Of a stretch of 7,306 nucleotides of DNA, positions 1 through 6,281 are shown in pieces (position 1 is the stretch's first letter; every line of letters begins with the position of its first letter). A model generated the notes under the pieces. That model saw nothing but the letters and a program-made list of their open reading frames with translations. It was not told where the DNA came from and made no database searches. Made by a program: the position numbers and the translations under genes. Source of the DNA: Nitrososphaerota archaeon (GTDB lineage Archaea; Thermoproteota; Nitrososphaeria; Nitrososphaerales; Nitrososphaeraceae); NCBI GenBank assembly GCA_005877345.1, contig VBPR01000046.1, positions 1-7,306 on the forward strand, in the 5' to 3' direction.

Positions 1-526
1 ATACAAGGACTGCAATTTTTACACCCTTATCCGATAGGGTTCTCAATGTAGCTTGGATTATACCAACTATATTTTCTGCACCATGAGGCAATGCAACAAG
101 CAGTTCTTTCTTGCAATTCTGGATTATTTCTTGAACTTTATTAGCGATATTGAATAAACCCATAACCACCCATATTTCTGGTCTTTCCTTAATACCTGTT
201 TTTTCGTAAATAGGCATTAATTCTCGTATTATTAACTCATTGTTGGAATCCATCTTTTTTTCAATCAATGTTCTCGTAGTTACTGCAGCAGTTTGGGGTG
301 AATTTGGAAAGAATTTCTGTGGCCTGGAGCTGTTAGATTCAACCCACCCTCTCTCTTCTAATGAATTCAAAACTTCGTATATCTTTGAATAAGGCACATT
401 CGATTTTTTACTAATCTCAGATGCAGTCATCGAACCCTTTTCAAGCAAAGAAATGTAGACTTTTATTTCATAACTCCCTAAACCTATATCTTCCATTGCC
501 TTCTTGGTCTTCTCAGATAAACTCAT
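1..526 (-). CDS. TrmB-family transcriptional regulator (partial, C-terminus beyond left edge)
   Basis: Reading the complement from an ATG at 526 gives 175 residues with no stop before the left edge, so the C-terminus is missing. Residues 11-70 look like the winged helix-turn-helix of TrmB-type archaeal regulators: a helix beginning AMEDIGLGSYEIKVYISLL, then a recognition-helix region TASEISKKSNVPYSKIYEVL, then a wing EERGWVES with a following RPQKFFPN segment. That last stretch resembles the PxxxxPxxP-like linker seen in this family. Residues from about 120 on (PEIWVVMGLFNI, then KKELLVALPHGAENIVG) resemble the phospholipase-D-like effector domain often attached to TrmB DNA-binding domains. 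Family members bind promoter DNA and sense sugars or other small ligands; the ligand cannot be told here. No Shine-Dalgarno motif precedes the ATG, and a TATA-like box at 557-566 fits a very short leader. It diverges from the Tes-like gene, so it may control that gene or itself (inference). Confidence 0.85.
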   Translation of the reverse strand, partial: MSLSEKTKKAMEDIGLGSYEIKVYISLLEKGSMTASEISKKSNVPYSKIYEVLNSLEERGWVESNSSRPQKFFPNSPQTAAVTTRTLIEKKMDSNNELIIRELMPIYEKTGIKERPEIWVVMGLFNIANKVQEIIQNCKKELLVALPHGAENIVGIIQATLRTLSDKGVKIAVLV

Positions 527-556
527 AATAATGGTTAAACTGGATAACAGAACATA

Positions 557-566
557 GTATATATCT
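557..566 (-). promoter_or_regulatory. TATA box (box A) candidate for the TrmB-type regulator
   Basis: On the minus strand this reads AGATATATAC. Its centre is about 36 nt before the ATG at 526, which puts the transcription start about 9 nt before the start codon. This suits a nearly leaderless mRNA and the absence of a Shine-Dalgarno motif. A second TATA-like stretch on the same strand (588-596, CTTATAAAT) would give a leader of about 40 nt and is an alternative. Confidence 0.5.
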
Positions 567-573
567 TAGGTGC

Positions 574-585
574 ACTGTTTACAGT
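574..585. promoter_or_regulatory. 12-bp inverted repeat, candidate operator
   Basis: The sequence ACTGTTTACAGT has perfect 5-bp arms (ACTGT/ACAGT) around a TT spacer. It lies in the divergent intergenic region, between the two TATA-like boxes on the TrmB side and about 45 bp upstream of the TATA box of the Tes-like gene. The position suits a regulator-binding site, most simply for the adjacent TrmB-type protein, but the link is inference. A short repeat like this can also occur by chance. Confidence 0.35.
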
Positions 586-629
586 CGATTTATAAGCAAA
601 CTAATCACCATATTATTCGTTACATTATA

Positions 630-637
630 TTTATATA
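630..637 (+). promoter_or_regulatory. TATA box (box A) for the Tes-like gene
   Basis: TTTATATA is a near-perfect archaeal box A. With the usual spacing of about 26 nt from its centre, transcription would start near 660, leaving a leader of roughly 20 nt that contains the Shine-Dalgarno motif at 667-672. It faces away from the TrmB-type gene's own promoter. Confidence 0.65.
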
Positions 638-666
638 CGAAATATACAAATCCGACATGAATAACT

Positions 667-672
667 AGGTGA
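667..672 (+). promoter_or_regulatory. Shine-Dalgarno motif deciding a GTG start
   Basis: AGGTGA lies 6 nt before GTG at 679. That GTG is also the first codon after an in-frame TAA (676-678), so the motif and the stop together fix the start of the Tes-like reading frame. Confidence 0.7.
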
Positions 673-678
673 AATTAA

Positions 679-1047
679 GTGGAATTAATACAAATATCGA
701 ATCGTACAGTAAACAAGGTTAATACAGACAAGAGAACAATCCGTTTTACTCAGAGTATCTGCCCAGATTGCAACATGATTCTTGATGCTGAAGTTTTTGA
801 AAGAGAAGGTAAAGTTTTCATGACAAAAACCTGTCCAACACATGGTGAGTGTGAAGAATTGTACTTTGGTTCATATAAAATGTACAATAAATTCAGCACA
901 TATTGGATGGATGGAAAAGGTGCACATGCACCTAATGTTATGGTAGACAAATGTGCATGCCCTACTAACTGTGGATTATGCACAAACCATCTATCACATT
1001 CCGGCCTTGCTAATATGATAGTCACCAATATGTTAAGAAGGGATTAG
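679..1047 (+). pseudogene. tes: Tes-like radical SAM protein, N-terminal fragment (frame broken)
   Basis: This 122-residue frame is the amino-terminal part of a radical SAM protein of the type that includes tetraether lipid synthase (Tes, MJ0619-like). Those enzymes join lipid tails through sp3 carbons to build membrane-spanning GDGT lipids. Visible features are a rubredoxin-like metal site (CPDC at residues 28-31, then CPTHGEC at 52-58) and a second cysteine group (C92, C94, C98, C101 in KCACPTNCGLC). After these comes the lead-in HLSHSGLANMIVTN (104-117), which in homologues runs straight into the radical SAM cluster motif. Here the frame instead ends after five unrelated residues (MLRRD) at a TAG. 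The GTG start has a Shine-Dalgarno motif and follows a stop codon directly. Alone, this fragment would have a metal-binding head and no SAM barrel. The family call is from pattern recognition; Tes rather than a paralogous activity is less certain. Confidence 0.75.
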
Positions 1048-2357
1048 AGGGTGCTTACTTGTATGAACCTACCCATGAACAAGTTCGAGCTATGATGAAA
1101 ACTCTAAAGGCAGAAAAGCCAATCGCTGGAAATTCAATTCAAATCACGGGTGGTGAACCAATGTTAAGAGATGATATCACTGATATCATTAGGATTATGA
1201 AAGAAGAGGGTGTGGACCACGTACAGATGAATACTAACGGTATCAAATTGGCGCTTTCTCCAGAGACTATGCGTCAAGTAAGAAATGCCGGAGTAAGTAA
1301 TCTATATTTGTCATTTGATGGAGTAACCCCACGAACAAATCCAAAGAATCATTGGGAAGTCCCGTATGCTCTAGAATCTGCAAGAAAATGTGGAACTACT
1401 GTGGTGTTTGTTCCAACTGTAATAAAATCCATCAACGATCATGAGTTAGGTCCAATTATAAGGTACGCTCAAAAACATCTTGATGTAGTTCATGCAGTAA
1501 ACTTCCAACCTGTTTCATTAACAGGAAGAATGGGTAAAAAAGAACGAGAAAAATATAGAATTACTATCCCAGACTGTATAGAAAGAATACAAGAACAAAC
1601 CAACGGAGAAATTTCAATGGATGACTGGTTCCCTGTTCCTTCATGTATGCCACTAACAAATGTTATCGAAGCATTTAGCAAAAAGCCAAAATACGAACTA
1701 TCAATCCACTTTGCTTGCGGTGCTGGAACCTATGTATTTGAGGACACTCAAACCAGGAAGTTAATACCGCTTACGTCATTTGTTGACCTGAAAGGTGTTT
1801 TGGAATATTTCGAAGAAAAGGCTGAAGAGATCAGATCAGGTGCAAATAGGTACTGGACAATGTTACAAGTTATTAGAAAATTAAATCAATTCGTAGATAG
1901 AAACAAACAGCCTCATGGATTAGATCTTGCAAAGATGTTCTCTAGCATATTACTGAAGCGTAATTTTGACTCCGTAGGTTCATGGCATGTTCGATCACTC
2001 TTTTTGGGAATGATGCACTTCCAGGATAAATATAACGAAGATCTTGAAAGACTACAGAGATGTGATATTCATTATTTGACCCCTGACTTGCGAATTATTC
2101 CATTCTGCGCGTTTAACGTAATTCCAGAGTGGTATCGAGATAGAATCCAAAAGAAATTCAGCATTCCGGTTGAAGAATGGGAAAAAGCTCATGGACAAAC
2201 TCTTGAAGCTGGTTTGTATCGTGGCATCATGAGAAGAGGTAAACCTGAGGCACAAATGGGATGTGCAATGTCTGAAATGCACAAGGCAGCTGCCGAATCA
2301 ATGGCCAATGACGATCACAAGGCTGTTGAATTGAGAAACGGAATGGCTGGCGCCTGA
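1029..2357 (+). pseudogene. tes: Tes-like radical SAM protein, C-terminal fragment lacking the CxxxCxxC motif
   Basis: Homology resumes at about 1029 in another frame (YVKKGLEGAYLYEPTH) and continues to TGA at 2355-2357 with no further damage. Numbered from the first possible start (TTG 1059), visible features are the SAM-binding GGEP at 31-34, VQMNTNGIKLAL at 55-66, a strand LYLSFDGV at 82-89, and the Cys-rich HFACGAG around 217-223. Late Cys residues at 335 and 350 (RCDIHY, RIIPFCAFN) are probably ligands of an auxiliary iron-sulfur cluster in Tes-type proteins. The radical SAM motif that should bind the [4Fe-4S] cluster cleaving SAM is not encoded here or in the N-terminal fragment. TTG 1059 has no clear Shine-Dalgarno motif, so separate translation is doubtful. 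Length and conserved blocks match a full Tes-like protein when both fragments are joined. Either the gene is a very young pseudogene or the assembly has lost about 34 nt. Confidence 0.75.
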
Positions 2358-2361
2358 AACC

Positions 2362-2369
2362 TTTTTTTT
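2362..2369 (+). terminator. Poly-T terminator after the Tes-like gene
   Basis: A run of eight T begins 5 nt after the TGA stop, with no stem-loop needed, as is usual for archaeal termination. Further T-rich stretches follow (2372-2397, and seven T at 2427-2433) and could serve as back-up sites. Confidence 0.6.
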
Positions 2370-2460
2370 CAATCAACTTCTCTTTTATTATTTTATGTAA
2401 ATCGTAGTTGCACAGTTTAGAAAGTATTTTTTTAGAAATTTCGGATGTAAACTAGAATAA

Positions 2461-2468
2461 GATTTAAT
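2461..2468 (+). promoter_or_regulatory. Weak TATA box candidate for the enoyl-CoA hydratase gene
   Basis: GATTTAAT is centred about 28 nt before the ATG at 2493, which would give a leaderless transcript. The bases before the ATG (CCATTTTTCACA) contain no Shine-Dalgarno motif, in agreement. The box itself is not a strong match. Confidence 0.4.
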
Positions 2469-2492
2469 TGAACGCAGTTTCCATTTTTCACA

Positions 2493-3353
2493 ATGTCTAA
2501 TATGAAATATATTCAACTTGAACCCCAAGGGGAAATTGCTTTACTGCGAATTAACAGACCTGAAGCACTCAATGCAATGAATATCGATGTTATATCGGAA
2601 CTTTCTCGAACAGTGGATATAGTAGGCGCTGACGAAGGTATCAAAGTTGTAATAATAACAGGGACTGGCGAAAAATCCTTCTGTGCTGGTGCCGATATTT
2701 CATACATGGTGAATATAGACCCAATAACTGCGGAAAAGTATGCATCATCAGCACAATCTGTCTTGAACAAAATTGAACGTCTGGAAAAACCAGTGATAGC
2801 TGCCGTAAATGGGTATGCGCTTGGAGGTGGTTGTGAATTAGCGATGGTTTGCGATATTAGGATTGCGTCGAGTAATGCAAAAATGGGTCAACCTGAAGTA
2901 ACAATAGGAATTCCTCCTGGATGGGGAGGCACACAAAGGCTTATGCGATTAGTTGGGCCTGCAAAGGCCAAGGAACTAGTTTTTACGGGGAAGATGATTT
3001 CTGCGGAAGAAGCGTTCCAATTGGGCCTGGTCAATGGAGTGATTAGCTTAACTTCTGACGATAATTTACCTCCTGAACCGCCTAAGGATGATAAAGAGAA
3101 GGAAAGGGAACGAAATAGTCAGATAGCAAAAATACTTAACAATAAACTCATGGATGAGTGTGATAATTTAGCCAAGCAAATTGCAAAAAATAGTTTTAAT
3201 GCTGTAAAGGTGAGTAAAATGTTGATAAACAGGGGTATGGATGCAGATCTGAACACCGGACTCAGATTAGAGATCTATGGTTGGTCTCTGTGTTTTGCAC
3301 ATGAGGATAGACAAAAGATGATGTCTGAATTTCTAAACAAAAGCAAGAAGTAA
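2493..3353 (+). CDS. Enoyl-CoA hydratase/isomerase family; likely 3-hydroxypropionyl-CoA dehydratase / crotonyl-CoA hydratase
   Basis: The 286-residue protein has the crotonase fold: LLRINRPEALNAM (18-29), the oxyanion-hole strand SFCAGADI (62-69), ALGGGCELAMVCDI (109-122) and MGQPEVTIGIPPGWGGTQRL (131-150). Glu115 and Glu135 match the two catalytic glutamates of classical enoyl-CoA hydratases, so hydratase/dehydratase activity is expected. In ammonia-oxidising archaea a homologue (Nmar_1308) acts twice in the 3-hydroxypropionate/4-hydroxybutyrate carbon-fixation cycle, dehydrating 3-hydroxypropionyl-CoA and hydrating crotonyl-CoA. I infer that role here from the taxonomic setting; a fatty-acid or amino-acid degradation role is possible. 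It is longer than the usual roughly 260 residues because of a charged insertion (about 186-213, PPEPPKDDKEKERER) before the C-terminal helices. It appears monocistronic and leaderless. A second ATG (codon 4) could also start it. The protein is cytoplasmic, and the family usually forms hexamers. Confidence 0.88.
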   Translation: MSNMKYIQLEPQGEIALLRINRPEALNAMNIDVISELSRTVDIVGADEGIKVVIITGTGEKSFCAGADISYMVNIDPITAEKYASSAQSVLNKIERLEKPVIAAVNGYALGGGCELAMVCDIRIASSNAKMGQPEVTIGIPPGWGGTQRLMRLVGPAKAKELVFTGKMISAEEAFQLGLVNGVISLTSDDNLPPEPPKDDKEKERERNSQIAKILNNKLMDECDNLAKQIAKNSFNAVKVSKMLINRGMDADLNTGLRLEIYGWSLCFAHEDRQKMMSEFLNKSKK

Positions 3354-3383
3354 GGTCTTCTTTCGTCTCCACTTTATTTGGAA

Positions 3384-4343
3384 TCAAAATTTTGAAGTAA
3401 CTCTAGCTGAACTACTGGGACGACAGACGTATGCATTACTCTGAATTTTAGATTCAGCAAATGCCTGCTCCATTGAATGCCCTATTTTATGTGCATCTTT
3501 AGCCGAATTTGTGAATGAAATCATCGATGGTCCAGCACCACTTATAGTTACTGCCAATGCACCGGAACGGATTGCATTTAATTTTACCTTATCATACCCC
3601 GTAATAAGGCTCTTCCTAGCTGGTTCTACTATAATATCATTTATGCCATTTGTTAGAAGTCTGGTATCCTGAAGGAAAAAACCACTAACCATAATACATG
3701 CATTGGCCAAATTTTTTGTAAGATCTTCAATTGGTATTGCTTTTGGTATCACACTTCGCGCCAGTTTTGTTTTCTTAACAGGTGTTAACAAGTTAGGAAC
3801 ACAAACTATGAGTATAAGATCTTTAGGTGTATCTACTTTAATAAATCGAAGTGTAGGAAATGTTCTTACAATTACAAATCCTCCAAATAACGAAGCTACC
3901 ACATTATCATAGTGTTTTACACCGGCACTACTCACTTCTCCTTCTGCGGCAAAATCTAATAATTCATTGTCCGTTAATTTACATTTAAAAAGTTCTTTAA
4001 ACGCAGTAACGGCAGCTGCACTGGATGCGGCACTACTTCCTAATCCCAATCCTATTGGTACTCCCTTGGTGATCCTAATCTCAAGATCATCTTTAATTTT
4101 GTATTTTTGAGCAAATTTCTTTACCGATAGACTTGCAGAATTTTCTTTAACAATTGATGGAATATTTGCCTTATTGTCTATTACGATTTTTATTTTTCCA
4201 TTTTTTGTTGCTAACTTGCGTATAGATACGGTATCATAAAAAAGATCAAGTCCAAGACCAAAGACGTCGAAACCAGGTCCTAAATTGGCAGTTGATGAGG
4301 GCGCTGTTGCTTCACAAAATTCAAATGTTTCTTTCATTTTCAA
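3384..4343 (-). CDS. thrB: Homoserine kinase (ThrB), GHMP kinase family
   Basis: The 319-residue protein phosphorylates homoserine with ATP, the step before threonine synthase. All three GHMP motifs are visible: PSSTANLGPGFDVFG (15-29), the glycine/serine-rich ATP-binding loop GVPIGLGLGSSAASSAAA (94-111), and SGAGPSMISF (268-277). The block HYDNVVASLFGG (144-155) and PVKKTKLARSVIPK (188-201, with the family Arg) are typical of homoserine kinases rather than mevalonate or galactokinases. Length is normal. I take TTG at 4343 as start because a GGAG motif lies 7 nt before it; ATG at 4337 (codon 3) would be 13 nt from the motif. The gene begins 2 nt after the stop of the GPN GTPase, so the two are probably co-transcribed and translationally coupled. 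It converges on the hydratase gene with a 30-bp gap and no strong terminator. Confidence 0.93.
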   Translation of the reverse strand: MKMKETFEFCEATAPSSTANLGPGFDVFGLGLDLFYDTVSIRKLATKNGKIKIVIDNKANIPSIVKENSASLSVKKFAQKYKIKDDLEIRITKGVPIGLGLGSSAASSAAAVTAFKELFKCKLTDNELLDFAAEGEVSSAGVKHYDNVVASLFGGFVIVRTFPTLRFIKVDTPKDLILIVCVPNLLTPVKKTKLARSVIPKAIPIEDLTKNLANACIMVSGFFLQDTRLLTNGINDIIVEPARKSLITGYDKVKLNAIRSGALAVTISGAGPSMISFTNSAKDAHKIGHSMEQAFAESKIQSNAYVCRPSSSARVTSKF

Positions 4344-4345
4344 CT

Positions 4346-5104
4346 CTAGTCTCCTTTCTCTTCACCCAGATTAAGCGCCCTTGAAAGCGTCGCAGTAAGA
4401 TTCACCATCCCACTCATTGTTAAACTTGACACAAGAATTGGGCTTTGCATGAGTTTATTTTTGAATAAAGCATGTAATAGATCCTTACTCAGAATTGAAT
4501 ATTCAATATTCTTTTCATTTTGCAATGAGTCTTCCAAAGATGATCTAGACGACCATTTCATTATTTCCTGCAGTTTATCAATTACTAAATCCCTTTTTGT
4601 CATCACATCTATCTGCGATATGTTCAAACGGAGTCTTACAGATGTTGCCATCAATGCTATTGAAATGTAATTCATTGGGCTTGACGAGGCTAGAATTCCA
4701 TCAAAAGTAAATATGTTTATCTTATTGTCAGATTGAAAATTTGAAACAAAATATGGGCCACTTGCCCTAAATATAAATAGTTCAATCTGACCAGGAGTAT
4801 CTACTACCACAAAATCCGGGTTTAAATTAAAAACTTCATCTTGAATTTCATCTAACTTTGTAGCTATCAAATCTGAGGCCATTATGAGCGCACCATTTGG
4901 GCCTAGGTCATGTTGGGACATTATCTTGTCTATGTCAATATAATTTCTCACATCAACATCTGGCTCATAAGGCAGCGAAATGACACCCGGGTCAAGATTC
5001 AATGAGATGGGATAGAAGTTGTTATCCTTATACGATTGGATTAGTTTGGATGTAAGAAGTGATTTACCAGAGCCGGCTGTCCCAGTAATGAAAATAGTTT
5101 CCAA
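4346..5104 (-). CDS. GPN-loop GTPase (ATP/GTP-binding protein, XAB1/Gpn family)
   Basis: From TTG at 5104 the product has 252 residues, the normal size for archaeal GPN GTPases such as PAB0955. Visible motifs in order: P-loop GTAGSGKS (8-15), LNLDPGVISLPYEPDVDVR (35-53), the family-defining Gly-Pro-Asn loop at 68-70 (DLGPNGALI), switch II DTPGQIELF (102-110), and the guanine-specificity motif TKRD (169-172), with a possible G5 region SSLTMSG (226-232). GPN proteins work as dimers; eukaryotic members help assemble and import RNA polymerase II, while the archaeal role is not settled. The open frame continues upstream to 5698, but that part is antisense to the flippase-like gene and lacks family sequence. 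The P-loop at residue 8 fits the short start. No Shine-Dalgarno motif precedes TTG, and a TATA box at 5129-5136 predicts a leaderless transcript. It is first in a two-gene unit with thrB. Confidence 0.9.
   Translation of the reverse strand: METIFITGTAGSGKSLLTSKLIQSYKDNNFYPISLNLDPGVISLPYEPDVDVRNYIDIDKIMSQHDLGPNGALIMASDLIATKLDEIQDEVFNLNPDFVVVDTPGQIELFIFRASGPYFVSNFQSDNKINIFTFDGILASSSPMNYISIALMATSVRLRLNISQIDVMTKRDLVIDKLQEIMKWSSRSSLEDSLQNEKNIEYSILSKDLLHALFKNKLMQSPILVSSLTMSGMVNLTATLSRALNLGEEKGD
4350..4357 (-). promoter_or_regulatory. Shine-Dalgarno motif for thrB inside the end of the upstream gene
   Basis: On the minus strand this reads AAAGGAGA, within the last codons of the GPN GTPase. The GGAG core ends 7 nt before TTG 4343, favouring TTG over the ATG two codons later, and suggests translation-coupled expression. 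Confidence 0.6.
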
Positions 5105-5128
5105 ATATAGTTGAAAGAAGGAAGTGAA

Positions 5129-5136
5129 TATATTAA
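5129..5136 (-). promoter_or_regulatory. TATA box for the GPN GTPase-thrB unit
   Basis: The minus strand reads TTAATATA, centred about 28 nt before TTG 5104. Transcription would begin within a few nt of the start codon. This supports both the short GTPase start and a leaderless mRNA. Confidence 0.6.
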
Positions 5137-5145
5137 TTCTATTGA

Positions 5146-5153
5146 TTATTATA
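5146..5153 (+). promoter_or_regulatory. TATA box for the flippase-like gene
   Basis: TTATTATA is centred about 34 nt before TTG 5184, predicting a leader of roughly 8 nt. Only 9 bp separate it from the TATA box of the opposite gene, so the upstream recognition elements of the two promoters would overlap. Confidence 0.55.
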
Positions 5154-5183
5154 TGACTGTCCAGTATTTTGCATTGATTAGGT

Positions 5184-6233
5184 TTGAAATGGAGAATAAT
5201 TGCAGTTGCTGTAAGCCTTGTTCCATTCTTATTATTATTTGCCTTTACTCCCGTTTCTCCTGCAGATGTGTTCTCGGTCGGCGTACTTCCATTCCTGCTT
5301 TCTGTATCGGCTGTTATGGTTCGAATTTTATTACAAGCGTATAGGTTTAGGTATTTCATTAACCACTTCATTGGACCAAATATTAGCACAACTCTCAAAA
5401 CTATGAATGCCAGGATAGGGGGTGAATTCGTTACACAGACTACTCCATCTTTTATAGGTGGTGAAATAGTGAGAATTGCATGGCTAGTTAAAAACGGAGT
5501 TTCGACAGGAAAGGCTGCTTGGGTAGCAACTGCTGAAATAATCTCCGATGTTTTTGTAGGGTGTATTTTGGCATTCATCGCAGGTGTTGTGGCTATCTTT
5601 AGTGGTGGTTCCTTTATTGGTATTTTAATCATCATTGTTGCCATACCAACATTTGGATTCTGGTTTTCAGTAGTAGTTCTATCTGCAAACAGAAACATTC
5701 AGCTCCCCAAATTTTCCTTAAGTTTGATTAAAAGATTTTTGTCAAAAGAAAGATCAGATCATCTGATACATTCTACAAATGTTACTTTAGCAGATTTATG
5801 CAAAATGAGCAGAGAGAATTTTACATCGTTCAATTCAGTCAAGGTCCTTTCAATAGGAATGGCTATAACTTTTGTCGCTTTTGTCTTTCAAGGTCTTTCA
5901 TTTCTGGTACTAGCACAAGCAGTTGGTGAGCATGTGGGATTTTTTCAATCTTTTATGGCGACTTCAGCAGCGACCGCTCTTTCTACCTTACCAATCACCA
6001 TTGGAGGATCAGGTTTAGCAGAACTCGGTGTCTGGGCATATATTACAAATATTAGTAGTATTCCACATTTGACTGATGTTTTAAACTCATCCCAATTGTC
6101 TGTAATCATAGCTTGGAGAATTGCTACTTACCATATACCTCTTGTTATAATGTGGATAGCTCTTATGAGAATTACAATCGGGAAAGATTCTATTGCAAAT
6201 CAAATTAAATCTAAGAATTTGGATAATAGTTAA
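5184..6233 (+). CDS. Flippase-like integral membrane protein (LPG_synthase_TM / UPF0104 family)
   Basis: The 349-residue protein is strongly hydrophobic, with likely membrane segments near 4-21, 31-50, 113-137, 142-168, 221-247, 252-273 and 305-330. Two motifs identify the family related to the membrane domain of MprF, YbhN and archaeal AglD: TPSFIGGEIVR (87-97) and LPITIGGSGLAELGV (269-283). Members are thought to move lipids or polyprenyl-linked sugars across the membrane, or to accompany glycosyltransferases; the substrate here is unknown. It has no lysyltransferase domain, so it is not a full MprF. TTG 5184 is the first possible start after an in-frame TGA at 5175-5177, and the first ATG in frame is at codon 45, inside the second membrane segment. 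No Shine-Dalgarno motif is seen, consistent with a very short leader. An SDR gene follows after 48 nt, probably in the same transcript. Confidence 0.85.
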   Translation: MKWRIIAVAVSLVPFLLLFAFTPVSPADVFSVGVLPFLLSVSAVMVRILLQAYRFRYFINHFIGPNISTTLKTMNARIGGEFVTQTTPSFIGGEIVRIAWLVKNGVSTGKAAWVATAEIISDVFVGCILAFIAGVVAIFSGGSFIGILIIIVAIPTFGFWFSVVVLSANRNIQLPKFSLSLIKRFLSKERSDHLIHSTNVTLADLCKMSRENFTSFNSVKVLSIGMAITFVAFVFQGLSFLVLAQAVGEHVGFFQSFMATSAATALSTLPITIGGSGLAELGVWAYITNISSIPHLTDVLNSSQLSVIIAWRIATYHIPLVIMWIALMRITIGKDSIANQIKSKNLDNS

Positions 6234-6270
6234 ACAATATCGCTGAAAAAAACACTCAATTAGAATCAAC

Positions 6271-6274
6271 GAGG
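6271..6274 (+). promoter_or_regulatory. Shine-Dalgarno motif for the SDR gene
   Basis: GAGG lies 7 nt before TTG 6282 and supports that codon as start; the next in-frame ATG is codon 58, well past the NAD(P)-binding loop. Confidence 0.6.
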
Positions 6275-6281
6275 AATTACA

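Noticed and set aside
657..668. Mini-frame ATG-AAT-AAC-TAG just before the Tes-like gene, as a possible regulatory upstream ORF
   Set aside because: It sits at the predicted transcription start, so it may not be in the mRNA, and a three-codon frame is easily due to chance.
750..1028. Minus-strand open frame of 92 residues opposite the Tes-like N-terminal fragment
   Set aside because: It is a shadow of the conserved forward frame, with no promoter or recognisable motif.
1021..1062. Simple one-base sequencing frameshift in the Tes-like gene
   Set aside because: No frame across the junction encodes the expected Cys motif, so shifting by one base does not restore it; a segment is missing.
3354..3383. 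Bidirectional terminator between the hydratase and thrB
   Set aside because: The stretch is only moderately pyrimidine-rich, with no run of more than three T on the plus strand and none on the minus strand, and shows no stem-loop.
5111..5344. Forward frame of 77 residues with many Cys overlapping the start of the flippase-like gene
   Set aside because: It overlaps the better-supported membrane protein in another frame, covers the divergent promoter and has no family features.
5105..5698. N-terminal extension of the GPN GTPase reading frame (about 198 extra residues)
   Set aside because: It is antisense to the flippase-like gene, is low in recognisable motifs and rich in Thr/Asn/Pro, and the P-loop starts at residue 8 of the short form as in the family. 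The TATA box at 5129-5136 would lie inside the extended frame.
6234..6281. Separate promoter for the SDR gene
   Set aside because: The 48-nt gap has only a weak AT stretch (AAACAATAT) and no good box A, whereas a clear Shine-Dalgarno motif fits a downstream operon gene.
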